Of a stretch of DNA of 49,890 bases, positions 38,842 to 47,302 are shown piece by piece. The stretch covers positions 1 to 49,890 of the IMG/VR virus record IMGVR_UViG_3300035670_000315; one strand, written 5' to 3'. Numbering within the stretch: position 1 is the first letter of the stretch; each line of letters starts with the position of its first letter. This DNA comes from a virus. The notes below the pieces were generated by a model. The model was not told the DNA's origin and searched no databases. It saw only the letters and a list, made by a program, of their open reading frames with translations. The translations under genes and the position numbers were made by a program.

Positions 38842-39224
38842 TATTCTCCCTTTTTAGTTTGTCTTTCTATATAGACCAGACGTTCGTTGTATTTTTCAAG
38901 TTCTTTTTGATATGTATAATTAAGCAAATTAAAAGATCTAAGCTGTTCTGTAAAAATTGTTTGATTATTAATAATATTTTCTAGTTTAGTTTGTGTTAAA
39001 TCGAACCTAGTTTTTAAAACGTCATCTTGATTCTTGTCAAAAACTATTTGTTTTTCCACATATTCTGCAAATTTATCTTGTTTAACATAGTTAACAGATA
39101 ACCACATGCTATAATATCCTAATCCTAAAAAAGCAAGAAGCGTTAATAAAGGTTTTATTATCAAATAAATAACTGCTCTATTTTTATTTTCAAATTGGTT
39201 AAACTTCTCTAAGTGACTCGGCAT
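38841..39224 (-). CDS. Membrane-anchored coiled-coil protein, 127 aa
   Basis: One membrane helix (AVIYLIIKPLLTLLAFLGLG, residues 17-36) is followed by a coiled coil (DDVLKTRFDLTQTKLENIIN). It ends near ERLVYIERQTKKGE. A variant late box AGTAAATA lies 14 nt before the ATG. With the next gene it may form a membrane complex such as a lysis or superinfection module (inference). Confidence 0.62.
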   Translation of the reverse strand: MPSHLEKFNQFENKNRAVIYLIIKPLLTLLAFLGLGYYSMWLSVNYVKQDKFAEYVEKQIVFDKNQDDVLKTRFDLTQTKLENIINNQTIFTEQLRSFNLLNYTYQKELEKYNERLVYIERQTKKGE

Positions 39225-39251
39225 AATGTGATATAATCTATTTACTCTTTT

Positions 39252-39425
39252 TTAAAAGAGTAATTTAATATTTTTAACAAATTTTTTTATTTTATTTATA
39301 AGATTTTTACAATATATTAAAAATAAATTTTGTTTTTTTGTAGCAGGTTTTTCTATATTTTTTATCATTTTTTCTACTTCAATCATCATGCAATCTCTAT
39401 ATGATCTGTTATTGAAGTACTTCAT
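39252..39425 (-). CDS. Small basic protein, 57 aa
   Basis: GATAAATA lies 5 nt before the ATG at 39425, and the frame runs to TAA at 39252. The product begins MKYFNNRSYRDCMMIEVEKM and ends with a basic helix (LINKIKKFVKNIKLLF). It fills an otherwise empty 205-nt gap, and the strong upstream box argues that it is expressed. The 3' end overlaps a perfect AT-rich inverted repeat (39242-39263). Confidence 0.6.
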   Translation of the reverse strand: MKYFNNRSYRDCMMIEVEKMIKNIEKPATKKQNLFLIYCKNLINKIKKFVKNIKLLF

Positions 39426-39429
39426 AAAA

Positions 39430-40275
39430 TTATTTATCCTTATATTTTACATTTTCTTGAGTCATTACCTTCACAAATTCTTTTGCATTATCATCTTTAA
39501 TTAGAAATTCTTTATTGTCAATTTTTTTATTATTAATAGGTTTACTTACAGAATTATTATAAGCTATTACTAAACAAACAGCTAAAGGATCAAATACCAA
39601 AACAATAATCAAAGTAAACCACTTAACAATAACAGAAACCTCAACACCAAATAACTCTGAAACAAATCTCAATGTACCTATATCAGTGGATTTCGATTCT
39701 TCTGCTTTTAAGTTTAATAAAGATTGATTTATTGTTTTTATTTTTTCAGATAATTCACTTATTTTGTTTTTTGAATTATCTATTTCTATATTCGCCTTAT
39801 TAATCGCTTCATATGCCTGTTCTCTTGGAAGTTTATAATTTCCAGCATCTTCTACTCTTTTTTCTTGGATTACTCTAATTTGGTTTAATGTTTCTAATCT
39901 TTTTGAAAGGTTATCAATTTCAAATTGAGTTATTTGTTTTTCATTTTCAAGTGATAATTTTTGTGTATCCAATATCTCCACCTTAACATGACTTTGTTGA
40001 TAAGCAGATGTTAAAAAACCAAATATACCTAAAGAAGTAATTCCCATTAAAGCTATTATGGCCAAAATTAAGTATGTTTTTAATAAGAATGTTGTTTTGT
40101 ACCAATATCTGTGTAGATAACTAGCAGCCACAAGTTTCCCTACTTCCAAAGATCCAGCCATTATACAAACAGAAAGAAAAGCACCAGCATAAAGAGTTGC
40201 AAGTCCTTGCACTGAAAAATAAGCAGCACAACCAGCAACTGTTAAAGACGTTAATCCTAATATAATATTAAACAT
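39430..40275 (-). CDS. Large membrane protein with central coiled coil, 281 aa
   Basis: Four hydrophobic segments: LTSLTVAGCAAYFSVQGLAT, LYAGAFLSVCIMAGSLEVGK, LKTYLILAIIALMGITSLGI and, near the C-terminus, VIVKWFTLIIVLVFDPLAVC. A coiled coil spans about residues 100-200 (LENEKQITQFEIDNLSKRLE). A GATAAATA box precedes at 40287. Similar membrane/coiled-coil proteins occur in T4-like phages of aquatic hosts, role unknown; a membrane or injection function is possible. Confidence 0.68.
   Translation of the reverse strand: MFNIILGLTSLTVAGCAAYFSVQGLATLYAGAFLSVCIMAGSLEVGKLVAASYLHRYWYKTTFLLKTYLILAIIALMGITSLGIFGFLTSAYQQSHVKVEILDTQKLSLENEKQITQFEIDNLSKRLETLNQIRVIQEKRVEDAGNYKLPREQAYEAINKANIEIDNSKNKISELSEKIKTINQSLLNLKAEESKSTDIGTLRFVSELFGVEVSVIVKWFTLIIVLVFDPLAVCLVIAYNNSVSKPINNKKIDNKEFLIKDDNAKEFVKVMTQENVKYKDK
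39431..39438 (-). promoter_or_regulatory. GATAAATA late-promoter-like box
   Basis: GATAAATA on the minus strand, 5 nt before the ATG at 39425 and inside the stop region of the membrane protein gene at 39430. Confidence 0.55.
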
Positions 40276-40286
40276 AATTCAAATAA

Positions 40287-40294
40287 TATTTATC
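40287..40294 (-). promoter_or_regulatory. GATAAATA late-promoter-like box
   Basis: GATAAATA on the minus strand, 11 nt before the ATG at 40275; it overlaps the stop codon of the virion protein gene. Confidence 0.5.
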
Positions 40295-41915
40295 TACTAA
40301 TTTCTTCCCAATCCATAGAAGCGAACATTTCGGAACCACTCGTAGTACGCACAGCAGCAACCAAAGTTAATTCAAAAGGAGTTTTTGTTAAATTGTTTCG
40401 TTCTAATTGAAATTTAAACAAAGCTTCTTTAATGATATCCAGATTAGGAGAACCTTGATTCGAAGCATTTAAAAATCCACTCGCTAAAATTCTTCCTCCC
40501 ACATAGCTTGTTCCTGTAATATTATAATCAACTGAACTATCGACTCCAGCATCAACCCAACTTCCTCCTGTTGTGGTCCCACTTGCTCTTACTTGCCAAT
40601 TGTAATCAACACCGTTTCCTCCACCAAGAATTGATAAAGCCGTTAAAATAATAATTGCATCGAGTCTGTCTGGAGTTGTTTTTAAGCGAATTGAAATAAT
40701 TGGATAAAACGTACCAGCCACCGCAAACGTTCTTGGTGTAGTTATTGGAATCGAGACTGCTTGTTGCAAGCCTGTTAATTCGTAACCGCCTTCGGAAATA
40801 ACAGTAGAACATATTTGTTTTAATGTTTTAGATCCACCTATTGTAGCTGCTTTATTAATAATCTCATATCTTAAAGGTAAAGAAGCCGTAGTAATATAAG
40901 TTGAATTTATAATATTAGCATGATGGAATGAATGACAAACAATAAACTGTCCATTAACACAAAAACCAACTCTTACTGTTCCTACTCCCAACCATTCAAT
41001 ATCCATCCAAAAAATTTGAGCTTTGGTTATATCTAAAACTATACCAGAAGAACCAGTTCCATCTAGCTTATCGCCATTCCAATTAGATCGAGAAACTACA
41101 CTTTCTACAATGGAACCAGTGACAAGCGATCTTTTAACCATACTAATACTACCATCATCTAACTGAAAATATATTCCATTCTGCTCTCCAAAATATCCTA
41201 CTCTCTGTCTTAAATTGGTAGCAGAAGAAGCCATGACAAATGTATTCATAACAAGCAAAGATTTACCTGGTTGATAGGAAAATACTTTTGTTGTTTCTCT
41301 TATTGCACTTGCTCCTGTTGTATTAGTAACATTTAATTCCATCAATCCCTGTGATTCATTAAATGAAACCGAACCTCCATTTGCGGATAGTGTAGACCAT
41401 AAATTATTGTCCTTGTAACGATGTGAAGAATCAAACAAAGTCAATGGGGAAGACATTCTTAATCTACCAAATGCATCCAGCTGAGTTGGTTCTGGTAATG
41501 TAGTAACATGAGTAACTGGATTTAAAACAGTTATAGAACCAGATATAGGATTTGTATTATAAACTTTAAGTGCGCTTAATGGTGCATATACTGATGCAAA
41601 ATTTCCAGATCTATCACCAATAGTAACATCATCCACACTTGATTCCAAATCCTGTGATAATACTCTTAATGCATTATATCCGTTTGCAGAAGCAACATCT
41701 GCTTTTAAATTTGAATTACCATCTTTAATTTCAACAGAACCTATAGTAACATCCTTTGCTGAAAGAGTTACTGTAAAATCATCAAAATTTGTTACATAGG
41801 AAGCCTGTGCATAAAGATCCCTATTAGCATCATTCTTTACACGTAACCAAGAATTATTGTAACCAACATTACAGTTGATTGGATTGTTTGAGACTTCATT
41901 AACTAGTGTATACAT
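40290..41915 (-). CDS. Large virion structural protein, 541 aa
   Basis: Long beta-rich protein without charge clusters. The N-terminus has VSNNPINCNVGYNNSWLRVK and DASY-type strands. The centre (QLDAFGRLRMSSPLTLFDSS, RYKDNNLWSTLSANGGSVSF) recalls a jelly-roll/adhesin-like domain seen in phage head or tail decoration proteins. It ends in FELTLVAAVRTTSGSEMFAS. A GATAAATA box lies 8 nt before the ATG. Probably structural; the exact role is not determined. Confidence 0.72.
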   Translation of the reverse strand: MYTLVNEVSNNPINCNVGYNNSWLRVKNDANRDLYAQASYVTNFDDFTVTLSAKDVTIGSVEIKDGNSNLKADVASANGYNALRVLSQDLESSVDDVTIGDRSGNFASVYAPLSALKVYNTNPISGSITVLNPVTHVTTLPEPTQLDAFGRLRMSSPLTLFDSSHRYKDNNLWSTLSANGGSVSFNESQGLMELNVTNTTGASAIRETTKVFSYQPGKSLLVMNTFVMASSATNLRQRVGYFGEQNGIYFQLDDGSISMVKRSLVTGSIVESVVSRSNWNGDKLDGTGSSGIVLDITKAQIFWMDIEWLGVGTVRVGFCVNGQFIVCHSFHHANIINSTYITTASLPLRYEIINKAATIGGSKTLKQICSTVISEGGYELTGLQQAVSIPITTPRTFAVAGTFYPIISIRLKTTPDRLDAIIILTALSILGGGNGVDYNWQVRASGTTTGGSWVDAGVDSSVDYNITGTSYVGGRILASGFLNASNQGSPNLDIIKEALFKFQLERNNLTKTPFELTLVAAVRTTSGSEMFASMDWEEISR

Positions 41916-41923
41916 CTAGTTAG

Positions 41924-41931
41924 TATTTATC
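41924..41931 (-). promoter_or_regulatory. GATAAATA late-promoter-like box
   Basis: GATAAATA on the minus strand, 8 nt before the ATG at 41915, with no Shine-Dalgarno sequence. This is the strongest example because the downstream gene is almost certainly a late virion gene. Confidence 0.6.
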
Positions 41932-41963
41932 AATTTCAAACCAATTTTTTTATTTTTTTGATA

Positions 41964-43097
41964 CTAGTGTATAATCAAATAAGTTCCTCTTACGTCTCTT
42001 CTACTTGCTGATAAATCAGACTCACCAGGTAATACGATTACATTATATTGACCAGGAGAACCTTTTGGTGTAGTGCTTAATTCATCTATAGTAAGAATGT
42101 TTTTTGGATCAATCTTATATCTTTGTGCTATAACTTGTTTAGTAGCATCAACATTATTATACTCCCAATCATCACCCTTTTTTTCTATATATTTAAATTT
42201 AATTATAGTATTAAGAACTGGTTCTTTTGTTGCATCTTTAGTATCAACTATATAAGAAACTTTATCTTTTACAGGATCAATCAAGTTTTCTTGCTCTCTT
42301 TTTGCGCCATAAGAAAAATTAAATATAACATTTTCTGGAGGATTTGGATATGCCTTGATCATAGCAACTTCTTTAGTATAAATGTAATGATCTACCATTG
42401 GAGTATTATTAACTATTTCCATAACAATACCAAAAAATTTAGGAGAAAGTAAGTCACCAGAATCATTCCAGCGGATCTGTACTTGTTTTTTTCCTTTAAA
42501 TTTTCTTGCTGCTTTTATTATTTCATTTTGTAATTGATTCTTAAATCCTTCAGAATCATTAAAAAGAAAATTTAATGCTTTATTTTGAGATATTGAAACT
42601 TCTGGAAACAAAACATATGAACCATGTTTTGCATAACAAACCAATTGACAATTTCCAGCAGATGGACAAGTATCTATAATTTTAAATTCACCTGTATCCT
42701 CATCAACAACCAATCCTTTTAATGCAGGTAAAGATGTATTAAAAAATTCTGTATCAAATGTTCTACTTTTTACCATCTTTGCATTTTGTCTTAACAAATC
42801 ATCCGGTCTTTGCATTAATATAGTTCTAAATTTATCTATATCAACCTGTTCACCTTCTGGAGTTTGTACTAAGACTCTCTGTGCAATAGAAGCATGTATA
42901 TGTGGTTTTGTTAAATAGTCTGATCTTTTTTTGGGATTTTCTTTTTTAGTTCTTTTTTTCTCAATAACTCTGTTTATATATTCAATTAATTTTTCAGAAT
43001 CTATAGGTTTATTAGCACCCATGTCAGGATCAAATTTTTCCTTAACGTAAATCTGTTCGTATAAACTTTCTAATAATATAGTATCTCTGTTTCTCAT
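41964..43097 (-). CDS. Leader-family protein with phage gp88-like domain, 377 aa
   Basis: Leader MRNRDTILLESLYEQIYVKE (LLE site at 8-10). The body holds IIDTCPSAGNCQLVCYAKHG (CPSA-x-x-C-x3-C-Y-A) and a KALNFLFNDSEG segment, followed by QIRWNDSGDLLSPKFFGIV. This C-x5-C-x3-C signature matches the mycobacteriophage gp88-type family, of unknown function. AGTAAATA is found 7 nt before the ATG. The leader suggests that the protein is packaged; an enzymatic role is only inferred from its conserved Cys and SGD motifs. Confidence 0.78.
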   Translation of the reverse strand: MRNRDTILLESLYEQIYVKEKFDPDMGANKPIDSEKLIEYINRVIEKKRTKKENPKKRSDYLTKPHIHASIAQRVLVQTPEGEQVDIDKFRTILMQRPDDLLRQNAKMVKSRTFDTEFFNTSLPALKGLVVDEDTGEFKIIDTCPSAGNCQLVCYAKHGSYVLFPEVSISQNKALNFLFNDSEGFKNQLQNEIIKAARKFKGKKQVQIRWNDSGDLLSPKFFGIVMEIVNNTPMVDHYIYTKEVAMIKAYPNPPENVIFNFSYGAKREQENLIDPVKDKVSYIVDTKDATKEPVLNTIIKFKYIEKKGDDWEYNNVDATKQVIAQRYKIDPKNILTIDELSTTPKGSPGQYNVIVLPGESDLSASRRDVRGTYLIIH

Positions 43098-43103
43098 AAT
43101 ATT

Positions 43104-43349
43104 TTATTTACTTACCTTTAATATGCTTGTAAGTATAGAATGTAATCGCATGGCACTTGCTATACTTAAATAAATCAAAAGACCACTAAAAGAAAATTTT
43201 ATAACAGTGTCTTCTTTTACTTCTCCACTTTCATCTAAAACCTCTTCTACAGTAAAATCGTTTATAAGAAATCCCTGATTTTTTTTACGCTTTTTTTCAA
43301 TCTCTTTTACCCACATTCTCTTATTCCAATTTGTGTTTTTTCCTGCCAT
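43104..43349 (-). CDS. Small basic protein with hydrophobic C-terminus, 81 aa
   Basis: MAGKNTNWNKRMWVKEIEKK is basic; KFSFSGLLIYLSIASAMRLH near the C-terminus is hydrophobic and may be a membrane or amphipathic helix. It lies between two leader genes but lacks the leader itself. No family recognised. Confidence 0.62.
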   Translation of the reverse strand: MAGKNTNWNKRMWVKEIEKKRKKNQGFLINDFTVEEVLDESGEVKEDTVIKFSFSGLLIYLSIASAMRLHSILTSILKVSK

Positions 43350-43407
43350 AGTATTATTATAATACTTATTGTTTCAGAGGGTTGAAAAAGTAATAATTGA
43401 TAATTTA

Positions 43408-43530
43408 TTATTTTTTCTTTTTCTTTTTAGGAACACAATTTGGAACCATTTTATTTCCCTTTTTCTTCATACCTTCTTGTTTATAATTTTTCCAACAAGC
43501 TTCTGTAAAAAATTGTTTAAATGATTTCAT
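43408..43530 (-). CDS. T4-type leader microprotein, 40 aa, Lys-rich
   Basis: Found only by reading the gap: ATG 43530 to TAA at 43408. The start MKSFKQFFTEA is strikingly similar to the T4 internal-protein leader MKTYQEFIAEA, with FTE at the cut position. The mature part would be about 30 very basic residues (CWKNYKQEGMKKKGNKM, then KKKKKK). It overlaps the ADP-ribosyltransferase-like gene stop by 4 nt. It may be a DNA-condensing internal peptide. Confidence 0.65.
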   Translation of the reverse strand: MKSFKQFFTEACWKNYKQEGMKKKGNKMVPNCVPKKKKKK

Positions 43531-43997
43531 TTTATCTTTAATATATTTACATTATAAATCGCAAAAGCATCGTTTGATCTATCATACAATCCATCTATTC
43601 CAAGAGATGTCATAATAGACGGGAAATCATCAAATCCCATAAAATCAGTTATATTTCTTCCTTTATATTTTAAATTTATATATACATCCCAGTCATCAGA
43701 ATCTCTTAAATCCAATACTTTATTAATAGGATTCATTTCAAATCCCAATACAATTCCACCCTCATCGTCACCAGAAAAATCAGCATAATTGCTTTTTGCT
43801 AATTGTTCATCTGTAGTTACATAAAAAGCTTTTCCAAAATAACCTCTATCACATTTACTTAAATCTAATCCTTTTTGTTTAATATCATTTGCAGATTCTA
43901 AATCCGTTCCATGAAAAACCATCAAAGGATATGAGAATTTATCATTTGATATAGAATCATATAAATTTTCTAGTAATATTTGGTCTTTGCTTTTCAT
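43527..43997 (-). CDS. Leader-family ADP-ribosyltransferase-like protein, 156 aa
   Basis: Leader MKSKDQILLENLYDSI. The body starts with LMVFHGTDLESANDIKQKGL and CDRGYFGKAFYVTTDEQLA, the F-H-G-[ST]-x...(I-K-x-x-G-L) and G-x-A-F-Y-[VF]-T motifs of H-Y-E type ADP-ribosyltransferases. LDLRDSDDW and NAFAIYNVNILKIK close the domain. With the gene at 30325 it makes two putative packaged ARTs; T4 Alt is the precedent. Substrate unknown. Confidence 0.75.
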   Translation of the reverse strand: MKSKDQILLENLYDSISNDKFSYPLMVFHGTDLESANDIKQKGLDLSKCDRGYFGKAFYVTTDEQLAKSNYADFSGDDEGGIVLGFEMNPINKVLDLRDSDDWDVYINLKYKGRNITDFMGFDDFPSIMTSLGIDGLYDRSNDAFAIYNVNILKIK

Positions 43998-44257
43998 TTG
44001 ATCTTATCTCCTTTTTTCCAAGATATTCTCTTTGAACCTTTTTTATGTCTCTTTCTCGAATTACAGGCAGACTTGGTTGGTCTGCAAGCGGGATAACTTC
44101 TTCTTTTTTCTCCTTCCTGTCTCCCACAAGGTTTCCCCGTTTTACAATCTATCCAGCCTTTACCTTTATTTCTTGAGAACCAACCATGTAATCCTTCTTT
44201 CTTTTCTTTCTCAAAACCTTCAATCAATATATTATATGTTTCATCAAACTTGTTCAT
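43994..44257 (-). CDS. Leader-like basic protein with DUF5872-type motif, 87 aa
   Basis: The start MNKFDETYNILIEGFEK (from ATG 44257) is a variant leader ending LIE. The core GLHGWFSRNKGKGWIDCKTG, CGRQEGEKRRSYPACRPTKS matches the small phage and bacterial LHGWF..GKGWVDC..G..CGR family. It ends in a Lys/Arg-rich tail. It is likely DNA-binding and could be packaged. The first 33 nt of the longer frame are not needed. Confidence 0.72.
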   Translation of the reverse strand: MNKFDETYNILIEGFEKEKKEGLHGWFSRNKGKGWIDCKTGKPCGRQEGEKRRSYPACRPTKSACNSRKRHKKGSKRISWKKGDKIK

Positions 44258-45243
44258 TTCTTTTTTCTCCAGATTTTTCCTTGTCTGCATTTTACAACAG
44301 CACCAGATTTATATGCACTTGTTTTTTTACCATAAACGGAATCGGCTTTTTTTAAACAACGATCTCGTTTTACTTTCTTTTCTACCAATTCAAAATAATT
44401 TTTAAATGTTGGGATATAAGAATCTCCCATGACGCCTTTATAAAACGAAGGCATTTTTTCAACATCCATCTGCCTAACTTGTTGAGTTGCAGCAGAAGTG
44501 GCGTTTTCTATATCGCTTCTTTCAAGACCTTCCACATTTCCCCTTTCCATATCTTCTAATTTTATTTCATATCTTTTCCCAGTATAAGTTGATATATTAT
44601 ATACGCTTTGTGATGCTCTTAACCATTCTTCATCACCATAAACACCTTCTTCTTCCAATGCTCTGTTTATTCCACTAGCAACGATTCTAAGTTGTTCTCT
44701 TGTTAGCTCCTTAACCTCTATATGGTATTGATGAACCCTCGACCAACCCCAATTTTTAATTGCAAACTCCCTTCCGTCCATACTGGAATGGTCCGCTCCC
44801 AAGTACACAATATCATCAATCGGACCTTTCATTTGTGTGTTTGTTTTTAAAAAATTTATTATTGCATTATATGGATCATTTTCTATTTCTTCTTTTTTTA
44901 TTTCATATTCCTCGTCGTCTTGTATGTTTAGTTTATTTAAAATGATTTCAATCATATCATCCAAATGATTTTGCAAATTAACAGGCGATTCCATATCATT
45001 AGCATATAAATCAAACCAACTTAAAACCTCTCCAGCGCAACGATCTTGAACATACATTTCATGGTTCATATCACCATAATCACCATCGGCATACATTGTA
45101 TCTCCATCTTCATCAAACCAATATTCTCCACGTATGTATAAAGGTTCTAGTTCATCTTCTTCTATTTCATCGTCTGTATCATTAGAAGAATACAATCCTT
45201 CTAAATACAAAGTTTCGAGTAATATTTGATCTTTGTTTTTCAT
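44254..45243 (-). CDS. Leader-family protein with C-terminal Cys/Lys-rich module, 329 aa
   Basis: Leader MKNKDQILLETLYLEGLYSS. The first 120 residues are very acidic (SSNDTDDEIEEDELEPLYIR). The middle has MKGPIDDIVYLGADHSSMDG and a VHQYHIEVKELTREQLRIVA stretch. The last 45 residues (VKRDRCLKKADSVYGKKTSA, YKSGAVVKCRQGKIWRKKK) form a basic module found at the ends of other phage proteins next to DUF5872-type proteins. It may bind DNA. Function unknown. Confidence 0.72.
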   Translation of the reverse strand: MKNKDQILLETLYLEGLYSSNDTDDEIEEDELEPLYIRGEYWFDEDGDTMYADGDYGDMNHEMYVQDRCAGEVLSWFDLYANDMESPVNLQNHLDDMIEIILNKLNIQDDEEYEIKKEEIENDPYNAIINFLKTNTQMKGPIDDIVYLGADHSSMDGREFAIKNWGWSRVHQYHIEVKELTREQLRIVASGINRALEEEGVYGDEEWLRASQSVYNISTYTGKRYEIKLEDMERGNVEGLERSDIENATSAATQQVRQMDVEKMPSFYKGVMGDSYIPTFKNYFELVEKKVKRDRCLKKADSVYGKKTSAYKSGAVVKCRQGKIWRKKK

Positions 45244-45248
45244 ATTAT

Positions 45249-45743
45249 TTAATATTCTTCAGTATATTGTGATATGTTTTTAGGGTCGTCATCTATTCCG
45301 TTAATTCTTATATTTGATCTTACAAATTCAACATCTGGAATTTTTTTCCATGTAAACCCACCTCCAGTTTCATATATCCTATATGGAATATCTATTTCAT
45401 AGATTCCTTCTTTAAATTGACCAATAATATAAACATGTTGTTCAAATGAACTACACACACTTTGAACATCCCGTATACCGTGTTTATATAGAACATCAAT
45501 CATATCATCGGCTATTATATGACAAATTCCACCCTGTCCAAGCTCATAGTTTCCAACCCAACCAATTGAATTCCCTTCTTCATCTTGTTGCCACTGATCA
45601 TAAACTGCTTGAGCGGCAGCTACCATTTCATCTAAGATATTATCTGTTATTTCATTTATACTTTTAAATGATTCGTTTTCATCCTGCTCCTTTATTATTT
45701 TCAAATAAAGATTCTCTAGTAATATTTGATCTTTGTTTTTCAT
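45249..45743 (-). CDS. Leader-family protein, possible papain-like cysteine peptidase
   Basis: 164 aa from ATG 45743. Leader MKNKDQILLENLYLKIIKEQ with two (L/I)xE sites. The body has GGICHIIADDMIDVL (Cys about 67) and EQHVYIIGQFKEGIYEIDIP (His about 103), ending in GGGFTWKKIPD. The spacing of Cys, His and a late Asp (EIDIP) is what a papain-like or transglutaminase-like fold would show, and the GGICH.IAD start is a known phage protein type. Catalytic assignment is inference. Confidence 0.7.
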   Translation of the reverse strand: MKNKDQILLENLYLKIIKEQDENESFKSINEITDNILDEMVAAAQAVYDQWQQDEEGNSIGWVGNYELGQGGICHIIADDMIDVLYKHGIRDVQSVCSSFEQHVYIIGQFKEGIYEIDIPYRIYETGGGFTWKKIPDVEFVRSNIRINGIDDDPKNISQYTEEY

Positions 45744-46402
45744 CTTAATCCCTTTATCCACATATAGTCTTCATTGCATGTTGGATGTTGTTTAAGTATT
45801 GCTTCTTCACAATTAAAAGAAGATATGTTTCCAGACTTTTGAGTGAGAGTTTTTATTGATTTAAAATCATCCCTATTCATAACTTCTTTCATAGCATTTA
45901 TTCTTGTTTTTGTAAAGTCTGGAGTTCCTTTATTATTACTTAATCTTTCATCTCCACACCACCAAGAAGGTAATCCCTTTTTATAAACATATTCTGGATG
46001 TTTGTGTGGATTGTATGTTACAGATTCCCATGTTCCATCTGATAATTTGTTTCTTATTTCATTAAAAGGAAAATTCACATCAATTAATTGACCACGCAAT
46101 TTTATATATGGTTGCTTGATACCTTTATCTTCACTTCTTATTGTTCTATCTATAAGAGAATGATTTATGATACTTTCTACGTTTTTAATATGTAAAGTAG
46201 GAACATCACCAACATAAGGACCATCAACAAGCTTTATACTCCATTTCATATAATCAGGATGGTCTTTACCAACTTTTATAACAGGATGTATTTCAACTAT
46301 TTTTCCTATAAATTCTTTACCGTCCTCCAAATTTTTTCTTCCACTTTCAAATAATACGAGTTCGTATAAATTCTCCAGTATTATTTGGTCTTTGCTTCTC
46401 AT
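45740..46402 (-). CDS. Leader-family protein, unknown, 220 aa
   Basis: Leader MRSKDQIILENLYELVLFES, with IILE at 7-10 and LFE at 17-19. The body has KEFIGKIVEIHPVIKVGKDH, LVDGPYVGDVPTLHIKNVES and CEEAILKQHPTCNEDYMWIK. An AATAAATA box lies 5 nt upstream of the ATG. No family recognised. The start overlaps nothing; the end overlaps the next gene by 4 nt. Confidence 0.7.
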   Translation of the reverse strand: MRSKDQIILENLYELVLFESGRKNLEDGKEFIGKIVEIHPVIKVGKDHPDYMKWSIKLVDGPYVGDVPTLHIKNVESIINHSLIDRTIRSEDKGIKQPYIKLRGQLIDVNFPFNEIRNKLSDGTWESVTYNPHKHPEYVYKKGLPSWWCGDERLSNNKGTPDFTKTRINAMKEVMNRDDFKSIKTLTQKSGNISSFNCEEAILKQHPTCNEDYMWIKGLR

Positions 46403-46406
46403 TGTA

Positions 46407-47300
46407 TTATTTATTTGATATATCTTTCCAATGTGGCATTCTTATTTCCATGGGGTCATTCTTTTTTGGTTTTGAATATCTTTGTTCTTTTTGAAGAATA
46501 CCAGAATAATCCAACATTGCACTATGAGTACTTTTTTCAGAAGGAGTTTCAACAGCAGATATAAACTTTAGGTTGGGATATATTTTTTTATTAAATTCAT
46601 AAAATTTTTTAATAACATCACCTAATATTTTTATACATTCTTTAAATGCAGTTTGATCAAAGGGATAAGCAAAACTAGATTGTTTACCCATTTGATTTAA
46701 CCAAAATTTTGTTGGAACCTGACCCTGACTCGTAAAAAGACCAGGATTATCATAAAGAGGAAAATCATCCCAATGATCCTCTGGAACAATTCCTAATGGT
46801 TCCGATATAGTAACCCAATATACTTTACTATTTTCTTTTCTTAATATATTATAGCACTTGTAATCTTTAGATTTTGCATTTTCTCCCCATCTTTTACTAG
46901 CAGCACAAGAAACAAATATTACCTTTTCTTTTCCTTCTGGTATTTTAAATTTTTCTACCATAGAAAACCATTGTTTTATAATTGGATGTTGTAGAAGTTT
47001 TAATGTTTCGCCAGGTGTATAGGCGCATAAATTTGTATTAGTGTCAGGGGTTTCTTTCAATCTAGTTCTTAAATGAAAATCTCTTATAACCACCCAATCA
47101 TCTGCACTCATATAATTTTTAGCAGATTTCCCACCTTTGGCTGTTCCAAGTTGAGATCTTTCAACATCGGAAAGTTTTGCCAAAATGTTTTGTTTTTCTT
47201 CTTCACTAAATTCTGAAATGTTTCTTAGAGGAACTGTTTTACCCTCTAAAAGAATACTTTCATAAATACTTTCCAATAGTATTTGATCTTTGTTCTTCAT
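46407..47300 (-). CDS. Leader-family protein, DUF5591/DUF6884-like, 297 aa
   Basis: The start is ATG 47300 (a TTG six nt upstream also reads in frame). The leader MKNKDQILLESIYESILLE is the clearest two-site example, with LLE at 8-10 and 17-19. The body has VIFVSCAASKRWGENAKSKD, then VTISEPLGIVPEDHWDDFPL and YDNPGLFTSQGQVP. The S-x-P-L-G-x-V-P...YDxP layout resembles the DUF5591 domain of archaeosine synthase-like proteins, and the first motif resembles DUF6884. It may act on a modified nucleic acid (inference). CDS order and overlap suggest the same operon as 47303-47557. Confidence 0.72.
   Translation of the reverse strand: MKNKDQILLESIYESILLEGKTVPLRNISEFSEEEKQNILAKLSDVERSQLGTAKGGKSAKNYMSADDWVVIRDFHLRTRLKETPDTNTNLCAYTPGETLKLLQHPIIKQWFSMVEKFKIPEGKEKVIFVSCAASKRWGENAKSKDYKCYNILRKENSKVYWVTISEPLGIVPEDHWDDFPLYDNPGLFTSQGQVPTKFWLNQMGKQSSFAYPFDQTAFKECIKILGDVIKKFYEFNKKIYPNLKFISAVETPSEKSTHSAMLDYSGILQKEQRYSKPKKNDPMEIRMPHWKDISNK
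46408..46415 (-). promoter_or_regulatory. AATAAATA late-promoter-like box
   Basis: AATAAATA on the minus strand, 5 nt before the ATG at 46402. Confidence 0.45.
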
Positions 47301-47302
47301 AC

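Noticed and set aside
39242-39263. Perfect 10-bp AT-rich inverted repeat as a terminator
   Set aside because: Stem is AT-only apart from two pairs and no U-run follows on the minus strand; it overlaps the stop codon of the 57-aa gene and may be incidental.
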